DNA from: RGIG1995 sp045126815
GTDB taxonomy: Bacteria > Bacillota > Clostridia > Oscillospirales > CAG-272
Direction of reading: 5' to 3'
Assembly: GCA_045126815.1 (NCBI GenBank)
Contig: JBGVPD010000012.1
Coordinates: 1-6,318 of the forward strand
DNA: 6,318 bases
Within the stretch, counting starts at the first letter, position 1. Each line of letters starts with the position of its first letter. A model generated the notes under the pieces. It saw nothing but the letters and a program-made list of their open reading frames with translations. It did no database searches and had not been told where the DNA came from. Positions 1 through 4,613 of the stretch are shown piece after piece. A program made the translations under genes and the position numbers.

Positions 1-151
1 AATGGGACGTATGCACTCAGACGCACAGTTTGCAGGTTCTTCATCAGTTCCCGCACACGTTGAAATGATGGGTCTCATCGGCGCAGGTAACAACCCCATG
101 GTTGGTATGACTGTTGCTGTTGCAGTTGCTATCGAAGAAGCTTCTAAATAA
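1..151 (+). CDS. GGGtGRT-family protein, C-terminal end (partial)
   Basis: Only the last 49 codons are present; the gene enters from the left edge, and the frame read from base 2 runs open to TAA at 149-151. The visible residues include MGRMHSDAQFAGSSSVPAH and GAGNNPMVGMTVAVAVA. From memory these match the C-terminus of the GGGtGRT protein family (Pfam PF14057), a roughly 330-residue family common in anaerobic Firmicutes and Fusobacteria whose biochemical role is not established. The naming motif lies upstream of the window, so the call rests on the tail alone. Codon use (GCT, GGT, AAC, CTC) resembles the amino-acid dehydrogenase further right and suggests good expression. A strong terminator follows 11 bases after the stop. 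A broken second copy of this gene end lies at 2880-2967. Confidence 0.75.
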   Translation, partial: MGRMHSDAQFAGSSSVPAHVEMMGLIGAGNNPMVGMTVAVAVAIEEASK

Positions 152-162
152 GCATAATTAAG

Positions 163-193
163 GGATGTATGGAGAATCCATACATCCTTTTTT
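163..193 (+). terminator. Intrinsic terminator of the GGGtGRT gene
   Basis: A perfect 10-bp stem (GGATGTATGG with CCATACATCC) closes the loop AGAAT and is followed directly by six T residues. It lies 11 bases downstream of the stop codon at 149-151, as expected for a rho-independent terminator. Confidence 0.93.
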
Positions 194-194
194 G

Positions 195-228
195 TCGCTT
201 TTTGAAAAAAGCTCCGCAAAAACTTTAA
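195..228 (+). repeat. Bipartite-module box, copy a (degenerate)
   Basis: The sequence has a palindromic CTTTTTGAAAAAAG core followed by GCAAAAACTTT. It matches in order the box found at 5652-5694, 5757-5795, 5861-5895 and 5960-5985 (consensus roughly TTTCGAAAGAAAG, then CTTGGCAAAGAACTTT). As in those copies, an A-rich stretch and a hairpin follow, here at 238-275. Function unknown. Confidence 0.5.
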
Positions 229-237
229 TAAAAAGTT

Positions 238-275
238 GGACACATCATTTTAAGGTTTTCCTCTATGATGTGTCC
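238..275. repeat. GGACACATCAT hairpin repeat, copy 1 (probable two-way terminator)
   Basis: Perfect 11-bp inverted arms, GGACACATCAT at 238-248 and ATGATGTGTCC at 265-275, enclose a smaller AGG/CCT stem with a TTTT loop. On the minus strand the hairpin lies 15 bases beyond the stop of the SHOCT gene and is followed by CAACTTTTTATT, so it probably terminates that gene. The same outer arms recur at 1192-1229 and 3018-3055, and in decayed form at 4333-4370. Confidence 0.85.
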
Positions 276-290
276 AATATCTTTTGGTTA

Positions 291-902
291 TTATAAACCT
301 AATAACTGTTTTTTCTTTGCATCAAATTCCTCTTGGGTGATAATACCAGTATCAAGAAGATCTTTGTATTTTTTGAGTTCATCAGCATTACTTGTGTTCA
401 TTGTTAAAACAGGTTCAGTATGTGTCTGACGCTTTTGTAACAACTTTGAAATCTCTGAAAAAACCTCACTCTGATTAGAGAGAAGCCAGAAGCCTATTGC
501 ACCCGATGATGTTGCAACCTTTATACCCATAGGGAAGCAAGAACCAACAGAGGATATTTTGTCCAAGGGAAGATCTACCATTTTCCCAAAAGCGGATTTC
601 CCGAATACTCTTTTGTCAGTAACGGTGATTTCACATGAGTTCATCATAATAAAAATGAATGCTCCAACAATTGCAAACAAAATAAATAAATAAAAGAACA
701 CGCCAACGCCTTCAGGGCAATCAATAATGAGAGCTGTGTAAATCCACTCCTCAACCCAAGAAGCATAATAAGTTTCATCATAATAAGCAGGATTAAATAT
801 CACAATCGAAATGATCAGCGATATTATCGAGAGAGCAAAAGCGCTAAATGAAATAAAGTTATTTTTTGTAAACTTGCCTTTTGTAATAATTTTTTCTTCC
901 AT
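291..902 (-). CDS. Two-TM membrane protein with PH-like region and C-terminal SHOCT domain
   Basis: This is a 203-residue protein when started at the ATG at 902-900, which follows a GAAGGA ribosome site. An upstream in-frame ATG at 995 would add 31 residues encoded by the terminator hairpin and is unlikely. Residues about 16-36 and 66-87 are strongly hydrophobic membrane segments joined by an acidic, aromatic stretch. Residues about 89-157 (beginning EITVTDKRVFGKSAFGK) resemble a bacterial PH-like domain. Residues 172-203 (ADELKKYKDLLDTGIITQEE) are a classic SHOCT domain, a short C-terminal helical module thought to mediate oligomerisation. The function is unknown. The gene stands alone: a hairpin repeat follows it, and its leader holds a promoter, a long RNA fold and a terminator only 30 bases before the start codon, so expression may depend on readthrough. 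Domain calls rest on sequence reading; SHOCT is the firmest. Confidence 0.85.
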   Translation of the reverse strand: MEEKIITKGKFTKNNFISFSAFALSIISLIISIVIFNPAYYDETYYASWVEEWIYTALIIDCPEGVGVFFYLFILFAIVGAFIFIMMNSCEITVTDKRVFGKSAFGKMVDLPLDKISSVGSCFPMGIKVATSSGAIGFWLLSNQSEVFSEISKLLQKRQTHTEPVLTMNTSNADELKKYKDLLDTGIITQEEFDAKKKQLLGL

Positions 903-932
903 AATTTTTCCTTCTTTCTTTTTCAATTTAAT

Positions 933-963
933 AAAAAAAGTGCGCCAACCGAAGTCAACGCAC
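933..963 (-). terminator. Intrinsic terminator upstream of the SHOCT gene
   Basis: Read on the minus strand, GTGCGTTGAC pairs with GTTGGCGCAC through ten pairs, including three G-T pairs. The stem is closed by the very stable C(TTCG)G tetraloop and followed by seven T residues. It sits 30 bases before the SHOCT start codon, so it ends either a separate small RNA or an attenuated leader. Confidence 0.88.
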
Positions 964-1143
964 CGAAAACGCAAACTCCGATTGTCGCCAAACAAATCAA
1001 AATCAGAATGGAAATAGCTTCAACACCCTAATTTGTGGAATTTGCGATTTTACCAAATTCATAAATTAGGATGTGTAAAAAAAGGTATAATATTCCATAA
1101 AAAAAGAAACTACACCATTTTCTGATTATTTGATTTGTTTGGC
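933..1143 (-). ncRNA. Candidate structured small RNA or attenuated 5' leader (about 210 nt)
   Basis: The expected transcription start near 1143 falls exactly on the first base of a long inverted repeat. Minus-strand bases 1143-1115 (beginning GCCAAACAAATCAAA) pair with 1011-987, giving 25 matched positions with two 2-nt bulges. Inside it a second hairpin (1074-1063 pairing with 1034-1023, extended by 1062-1054 with 1044-1035) forms an inner stem of about 20 pairs. The result is a rod: closing stem, asymmetric AU-rich internal loop, then a terminal stem. The UUCG terminator at 933-963 follows 23 bases after the closing stem. The outline recalls 6S RNA, but I recognise no conserved 6S sequence and no known riboswitch. 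No ORF with a ribosome site lies inside. The alternatives are an attenuator leader for the SHOCT gene or a MITE-like palindrome; no target-site duplication is visible. Confidence 0.55.
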
Positions 1144-1149
1144 ATAATT

Positions 1150-1178
1150 ATTATATCACTAATCAAATGATTTGTAAA
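1150..1178 (-). promoter_or_regulatory. Sigma-A promoter for the candidate RNA / SHOCT gene
   Basis: On the minus strand there is TTTACA (1178-1173), a 17-base spacer, and a consensus TATAAT (1155-1150). The predicted start near 1143 is about 240 bases before the SHOCT start codon and coincides with the 5' arm of the long inverted repeat. Confidence 0.8.
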
Positions 1179-1190
1179 TAGAAAAAATAA

Positions 1191-1230
1191 AGGACACATC
1201 ATTTTTAGGTTTTAACCTATGATGTGTCCT
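1191..1230. terminator. GGACACATCAT hairpin repeat, copy 2; terminator of the DUF559 gene
   Basis: Perfect 12-bp outer arms (AGGACACATCAT and ATGATGTGTCCT) contain a separate inner stem TAGGTT/AACCTA. A-rich sequence on the left and TTTATTTTTAT on the right make it terminator-like in both directions. On the minus strand it lies about 155 bases beyond the DUF559 stop and just upstream of the next promoter (1150-1178), insulating the two units. Confidence 0.85.
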
Positions 1231-1307
1231 TTATTTTTATATGCAATTACAGCGGTGTTTTTACAAAAAACTAACAAATTTCTATTTCAAAAACAATGTA
1301 ACTATTA

Positions 1308-1363
1308 GCCCTTTCCTGAGGGAAGGGTGGATTTTTGCAAAGCAAAAAGACGGGATGAGAGAT
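1308..1363 (+). repeat. Structured inverted repeat flanking the DUF559 gene, 3' side copy
   Basis: The element has three parts: a hairpin CCCTTTCC-TGA-GGGAAGGG, a second hairpin TTTTTGC-AAA-GCAAAAA, and the tail GACGGGATGAGAGAT. The same arrangement recurs in opposite orientation at 1805-1855 with a different central hairpin. The two copies frame the DUF559 coding region. In the 903-1385 interval this element, the promoter, the RNA fold and copy 2 of the hairpin repeat are all that I can identify. Confidence 0.85.
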
Positions 1364-1385
1364 ACACTCCAAGTTTTCGTTCGCT

Positions 1386-1763
1386 CTACTTTTTGGCATT
1401 ACTCAAATTCTCCAGACGTTTTTGCACCACAAAATCAATTTGTTTACAAACTTGTTGAAAATCAACATCTAAATCTTCGTTTTTAAATCTTATAACATCA
1501 ACACCAACAGTTTTAAGTTCTGACGTTCTTTGTATATCTTCGCGATACTGTTCTTCGGTATTGTGATATTCACCGTCAAGTTCTATCGCAAGATTTGCTT
1601 TTGCACAATAATAATCAACTATATATTCACCTATTGGTTTTTGTCTTTGAAATCTTATTGGATATTTCCGGAGAAAATCATACCACAAGTGTTTCTCCCA
1701 TTTTGTCATCTCACAACGCAAAATGTGTGTAAGAGGTATATTGGATTTGTTATATGGTTTCAT
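1386..1763 (-). CDS. DUF559-family endonuclease-like protein
   Basis: This 125-residue protein spans the full length usual for stand-alone DUF559 (PF04480) proteins, which share the restriction-endonuclease-like fold of Vsr and PD-(D/E)xK nucleases. The family pattern is visible: an N-terminal basic segment with E23 (TKWEKHLWYDFLR), FQRQKPIGEYIVDYYC with D50, then AIELDGEYH carrying E61, D63 and H67, and a C-terminal DVIRFKNEDL strand. All candidate catalytic acids are present, so the fold looks intact. The start is supported by AGGAG four bases before the ATG. The gene is alone, convergent with nothing, and framed by inverted structured repeats at 1308-1363 and 1805-1855. I see no convincing promoter directly upstream. 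The cellular role is unknown; it may travel with the repeats as a cassette (inference). Nuclease activity is not shown. Confidence 0.85.
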   Translation of the reverse strand: MKPYNKSNIPLTHILRCEMTKWEKHLWYDFLRKYPIRFQRQKPIGEYIVDYYCAKANLAIELDGEYHNTEEQYREDIQRTSELKTVGVDVIRFKNEDLDVDFQQVCKQIDFVVQKRLENLSNAKK

Positions 1764-1804
1764 AGTTCTCCTATAAAAATATTATTTTCAAATATTCAAC
1801 GCAT

Positions 1805-1855
1805 ATCTCTCATCCCGTCACGCTTTCGCGCGACACCCTTCCCTCAGGAAAGGGC
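1805..1855 (-). repeat. Structured inverted repeat flanking the DUF559 gene, 5' side copy
   Basis: Read on the minus strand this repeats the 22 bases GCCCTTTCC...AAGGGTG and the 15-base tail GACGGGATGAGAGAT of 1308-1363. The central hairpin is replaced by CGC-GAAA-GCG-type sequence. The pairing is kept although the sequence differs, suggesting selection or spread as a folded nucleic acid. The 1764-2075 gap also holds an AT-rich inverted repeat (AAAAATATT at 1879-1887 with its complement at 1907-1915), of no clear function, and the isomerase promoter. Confidence 0.85.
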
Positions 1856-1961
1856 TTTTATTACTTCCCTTTTAGATTAAAAATATTCGTTTGTATGCTT
1901 TCTGAAAATATTTTTATTTTCGTTTTTATTATAACATAAAAACTAACCACAATCAAGAAAA

Positions 1962-2000
1962 GGACACAGTATTTTTTAGTTTTTTTCGAGCAATTACTGT
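1962..2000 (+). repeat. Possible decayed copy of the GGACACATCAT hairpin
   Basis: The left arm GGACACAGTA resembles GGACACATCAT after an A-rich run. TACTGT at 1995-2000 pairs with ACAGTA at 1966-1971. The second arm keeps pairing but no longer matches the family sequence, so membership is uncertain. The right arm ends at the first base of the isomerase -35 box. Confidence 0.3.
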
Positions 2001-2028
2001 TGACTTTTGGATTGCTATGTGATACTAT
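2000..2028 (+). promoter_or_regulatory. Promoter of the isomerase-like gene
   Basis: TTGACT (2000-2005), a 17-base spacer, and TACTAT (2023-2028) preceded by an extended TGA. The expected start is near 2035, giving a leader of about 40 bases. That leader contains a weak inverted repeat ATAAC/GTTAT (2041-2059). Confidence 0.7.
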
Positions 2029-2075
2029 CAGCATAAAGTCATAACAACAAAATCGTTATAAAAAGGGGAGTATAA

Positions 2076-2867
2076 ATGAAAATAGCATGTACCGACCGCG
2101 GTAAGTTTAAAAACGGAGAAAAAACTTGGATAGATGAGGCGTTGGAGCTCGGTTTTTCATATATGGAAATTGCCGTGAGCAACCTCCCCGATGATGAAAG
2201 CTTGCAGGATGATATCCTTTCTTATGCAGTATCACGCGGCTTGACACTCTCTTTGCACGCGCCCTACGGAGTCAACAACATATCATCGTCTGATCTTGAC
2301 CGCCGTGCATCCTCGATTGCAAATCTGAAGCACTCGATCGACCTTTCGGCAAGACACGGTCTCGGCACCGTTACCTTCCACCCCGGAAGACTTACAACCA
2401 AGGAAGAAGACCCGAAAAAGCATTGGGAAACTTTGATGGCTATCGTTACCGATATCGCGCAATATGCAAAAGAAAAGAAGGTACGTGTCGGTATTGAAAA
2501 TATGGAGCTCCGTCCCTATGAGCTCGTTTTTACCGTAGATGATCTCAATCGCTTTGCACATCTCACCGAAAACAACCCCTATTTTGGTGCAACTATAGAT
2601 TTTGCGCATTATTCATCTCACAACATAGGCCTACCTAACCTTGATGAGCTCAAATTGCCCCTCTACAATGTTCATTTGAGCCAGAATTCAGCCGGCGGAA
2701 AAATGCATCATTCGTTGGTATGCGAGGACGGCTTGGTTGATTTGGTCGAGGTCTGCCGTTCGCTTGAGAATTACGGATATGACAAACTTGTTGTTCTTGA
2801 GGTAGGCGGAATCGTGCTTGAAAGCAAACAAATGCTTGAAGCCGCATTAAAGGAGCTCGAGGCATAA
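2076..2867 (+). CDS. Sugar phosphate isomerase/epimerase-like TIM-barrel protein
   Basis: This 263-residue protein belongs to the xylose isomerase-like/AP endonuclease 2 superfamily (PF01261), cytosolic metal-dependent TIM barrels. The usual strand motifs are present in order: SLHAPYG (H61), TFHPGR (H102), GIENME (E141), TIDFAHYSSH (D175, H178), YNVHLSQ (H200), KMHHSL (H211/H212) and VLEVGG (E242). Order and spacing closely parallel the metal ligands of endonuclease IV (285 residues), so a multi-metal site is likely. The protein lacks the full Asp-x-His pair of Endo IV, and family members mostly act on sugars or inositols, so an isomerase/epimerase role is more probable than DNA repair; the substrate cannot be told. 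The start is supported by GGGGAG six bases before ATG. It is a single-gene unit with its own promoter, ending at the convergent hairpin repeat at 3018-3055. Confidence 0.85.
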   Translation: MKIACTDRGKFKNGEKTWIDEALELGFSYMEIAVSNLPDDESLQDDILSYAVSRGLTLSLHAPYGVNNISSSDLDRRASSIANLKHSIDLSARHGLGTVTFHPGRLTTKEEDPKKHWETLMAIVTDIAQYAKEKKVRVGIENMELRPYELVFTVDDLNRFAHLTENNPYFGATIDFAHYSSHNIGLPNLDELKLPLYNVHLSQNSAGGKMHHSLVCEDGLVDLVEVCRSLENYGYDKLVVLEVGGIVLESKQMLEAALKELEA

Positions 2868-2879
2868 GAATGCAGTCAA

Positions 2880-2967
2880 GTGATGTGCGCATCGGCGCAG
2901 GTAACAACCCACAGGCTGCGTATGACTGTTGCTGTTGCAGTTGCGTTTCGAAGAAACTTCTAAATAA
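2880..2967 (+). pseudogene. Decayed duplicate of the GGGtGRT gene 3' end
   Basis: Bases 2891-2910 are identical to 77-96, 2920-2944 are identical to 105-129, and CTTCTAAATAAGC is shared at the end. Each junction carries one inserted base plus substitutions, so the original frame is broken twice and no start codon or ribosome site belongs to it. It begins 12 bases after the isomerase stop and is followed by a REP-like element and a hairpin repeat. It is a remnant, not a working gene. Confidence 0.88.
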
Positions 2968-2969
2968 GC

Positions 2970-2993
2970 GGGAGGAGCAAGCCCCTCCCCTAC
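2970..2993 (-). repeat. REP-like palindrome with GTAG foot
   Basis: On the minus strand the sequence is GTAG followed by GGGAGG, the loop GGCTTGCT and CCTCCC. A GTAG tetranucleotide at the foot of a GC-rich hairpin is the established signature of REP elements mobilised by Y1 transposases (RAYTs). It is sharply more GC-rich than its surroundings and sits directly behind the broken GGGtGRT tail. Confidence 0.65.
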
Positions 2994-2994
2994 C

Positions 2995-3008
2995 GTTAAT
3001 TAATTAAC
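2995..3008. other. Perfect 14-bp palindrome GTTAATTAATTAAC
   Basis: The palindrome is self-complementary over 14 bases and with its flanks matches 12 of 14 fixed positions of the Rex operator TTGTTAANNNNTTAACAA. It lies between two convergent gene ends, away from any promoter, so regulation is unlikely. Confidence 0.3.
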
Positions 3009-3017
3009 AAAAGCTAA

Positions 3018-3060
3018 GGACACATCATTTTGGAATTTTCCATTATGATGTGTCCCTTTT
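3018..3060. terminator. GGACACATCAT hairpin repeat, copy 3; shared terminator
   Basis: Perfect 11-bp arms (3018-3028 and 3045-3055) hold an inner stem TGGAA/TTCCA. Five T residues follow on the plus strand. It lies between the convergent isomerase and alcohol dehydrogenase genes and can end the plus-strand transcript; the T tract on the minus side is weak. Confidence 0.85.
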
Positions 3061-3078
3061 TGTTTATGTTTTAATTTT

Positions 3079-4143
3079 TCAGTTCCAATCAATATAAACG
3101 ATAGGCTTAATAAGGTCTCTGGGTTTTTCATCCATAACCTTAAATGCTTCTTCTATCTTATCAAAGCCTTGATATTTGTAATTCAACACTTTTTCAGGAT
3201 TGAATCTTCCGGACGAAATAATGTTCAAAAGCTTTTCAATACGAAGAGCTCCGCCGGGGCAGAAACCGCCGCGTATAGTTACGTCACTCATTCCGAGTCC
3301 CCACAAATATGCGGGATATTCGAATTTATCCATAACGTCATAGAAGTTTACACTTGAAATAGTACCATTCGGCTTTACGATTGAAAGCGCCTGATTCATC
3401 GTTGCGCAGTTACCACCTGCAATAATAACTCTGTCAACCTGACCGCCGTTAATGGCAAGTATCTGCTGAACAACGTCTCCGTCTTTATAGCTTACTATAT
3501 CAGTTGCACCGTACTCTTTTGCGAGTTCAACACAGTTCGGGCGAGTTCCAATAGCAATAATCTTTCCGGCACCTCTGAGCGCTGTACCTGCAACAGCCAT
3601 AAGACCTACAGGACCTATACCAAATACAACTACCGTATCACCAAACTGTACGTCTGCCATCTCAACTCCATAGAAACCTGTTGACATCATATCAACCGTC
3701 ATCAAAGCTGCTTCGATAGATACGTTTTCGGGTTTTAATACAAGGTTTGCATCAGCCTGATTGATCTTAAAGAACTCTGCAAAAACCCCGTCCCAAGCAC
3801 CAAGAAGCTTAAAGCTTTTCATCATACCGGAATCGTGCGCGTTATTTGAATTGCGCTGCTGCATAGCCTTCTCCGTCCAATCGGGTGTACAGCAAGGCAC
3901 TACAACTACATCGCCGGGCTTAAAGTATTTTACCATACTGCCCACTTCCACTACTTCTGCAATTGATTCGTGTCCTAAAATAAGATTTCCCTGAACTCCG
4001 GATCCTCCGTGACTTGCATGTGTATCACTTGAACAGGGAGCAACGGCAATAGGGCGAAGAATAGCATCCATAGGACCGCATACAGGGCGCTCCTTTTCTA
4101 TCCATCCTACATTATTTACCGAAATCATTCCAAAACCTTTCAT
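3079..4143 (-). CDS. NADP-dependent zinc secondary-alcohol dehydrogenase
   Basis: This 354-residue protein is very close in design to the Clostridium beijerinckii and Thermoanaerobacter secondary ADHs (about 352 residues), which interconvert secondary alcohols such as isopropanol with ketones using NADP(H). The N-terminus MKGFGMISVNNVGWIEKERP is typical. Catalytic zinc ligands C37, H58 and D151 and the adjacent E59 are present; the structural-zinc cysteine lobe is absent, as in this subfamily. The Rossmann motif GIGPVG is at 175-180. GTRP at 199-202 with R201, and Y219, matches the NADP-binding Gly-Ser-Arg and Tyr of the family. The start at 4143 follows AGGAGG; an upstream in-frame ATG at 4224 lies before the promoter and is rejected. 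The gene is divergent from the amino-acid dehydrogenase and a palindrome covers its promoter. The physiological substrate is inferred from the family. Confidence 0.92.
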   Translation of the reverse strand: MKGFGMISVNNVGWIEKERPVCGPMDAILRPIAVAPCSSDTHASHGGSGVQGNLILGHESIAEVVEVGSMVKYFKPGDVVVVPCCTPDWTEKAMQQRNSNNAHDSGMMKSFKLLGAWDGVFAEFFKINQADANLVLKPENVSIEAALMTVDMMSTGFYGVEMADVQFGDTVVVFGIGPVGLMAVAGTALRGAGKIIAIGTRPNCVELAKEYGATDIVSYKDGDVVQQILAINGGQVDRVIIAGGNCATMNQALSIVKPNGTISSVNFYDVMDKFEYPAYLWGLGMSDVTIRGGFCPGGALRIEKLLNIISSGRFNPEKVLNYKYQGFDKIEEAFKVMDEKPRDLIKPIVYIDWN

Positions 4144-4173
4144 TTTTCCTCCTATAGCTACATCGTAACTTAT

Positions 4174-4201
4174 TGTTATATTATTTGTGCAAATTATAAC
4201 A
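4174..4201. promoter_or_regulatory. Palindrome over the alcohol dehydrogenase promoter (candidate operator)
   Basis: TGTTATA (4174-4180) and ATTTG (4183-4187) pair with CAAAT (4190-4194) and TATAACA (4195-4201), with a 2-base bulge. It covers the -10 box and the expected start, a place where a repressor would block transcription. It does not fit the Rex consensus spacing, and I assign no regulator. Confidence 0.45.
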
Positions 4202-4221
4202 TTATTTTTTTCAAAATGCAA
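4193..4221 (-). promoter_or_regulatory. Promoter of the alcohol dehydrogenase gene
   Basis: On the minus strand there is TTGCAT (4221-4216), a 17-base spacer ending TGT (extended -10), and a consensus TATAAT (4198-4193). The expected start near 4186 gives a leader of about 43 bases before the ATG at 4143. Confidence 0.85.
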
Positions 4222-4290
4222 CAATAGTTTTCATATTCTTTTTCACGAATATTTTGACAAGGACAAAATACTCTTTCCAAAGCTCTTTTG

Positions 4291-4370
4291 ATTCTTCGAA
4301 AGAAATCTTTCTCCAAATTAAATAATAAAAAAAGACCCATCATTTAGGCGTTTTGCACTCTGATGTGTCC
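4291..4370 (+). repeat. Degenerate box (copy f) plus GGACACATCAT hairpin copy 4
   Basis: TTCTTCGAAAGAAATCTTT (from 4292) resembles the box of the bipartite modules. After an A-rich run, GACCCATCA (4334-4342) pairs with TGATGTGTC (4361-4369) with one mismatch. The hairpin is upstream of both divergent dehydrogenase genes, so it cannot terminate either of their transcripts. The 4144-4613 gap otherwise holds the two promoters, the palindrome at 4174-4201 and AT-rich leader sequence. Confidence 0.65.
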
Positions 4371-4460
4371 AATGTTTTATTTGTATTGCAAAATGCTTTT
4401 ACCGACATTTTTTGTTCATAAAAAAATGCAAAAAAAATTGAATTTTTATACAAAAAAATA

Positions 4461-4489
4461 TTGCAATTGAAAAAAAACTGTGATAAAAT
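4461..4489 (+). promoter_or_regulatory. Promoter of the amino-acid dehydrogenase gene
   Basis: TTGCAA (4461-4466), a 17-base spacer, and TAAAAT (4484-4489) with an extended TGA before it. The expected start near 4496 gives a leader of about 118 bases. A small inverted repeat CCATA/TATGG (4494-4510) lies at the start site. Confidence 0.75.
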
Positions 4490-4613
4490 ATTCCCATATT
4501 TTTTGTATGGAAGAAAATGATATTAGTTAAAGGCTTTATTCGGTGTTTAATGGTTTGATTTTTCCATGCCTTTGATATGATGTTTATTAAAATTTTTCTA
4601 AGAGGTGATTTCT

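Noticed and set aside
903..995. N-terminal extension of the SHOCT protein to the ATG at 995
   Set aside because: The 31 added residues are encoded by the terminator hairpin and T tract, lack a ribosome site and are not membrane-like; ATG at 902 has GAAGGA before it.
933..1143. Firm naming of the structured RNA as 6S RNA or a known riboswitch
   Set aside because: Only the overall rod shape fits 6S; I recognise no conserved sequence core, so no family name is given.
1241..1880. Plus-strand open frames at 1241-1486 and 1530-1880
   Set aside because: They overlap the DUF559 gene antisense and its repeats, with no ribosome site or recognisable domain.
2283..2907. Minus-strand open frames opposite the isomerase gene (2283-2609, 2650-2907)
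   Set aside because: They are shadows of a well-supported plus-strand gene, with no family resemblance.
4144..4224. Upstream start for the alcohol dehydrogenase
   Set aside because: The extension reads through the -10 and -35 boxes, while the ATG at 4143 has AGGAGG and matches the family N-terminus.
4497..4613. T-box or other riboswitch in the amino-acid dehydrogenase leader
   Set aside because: The leader of about 118 bases has no T-box sequence, no terminator hairpin and only one small inverted repeat.
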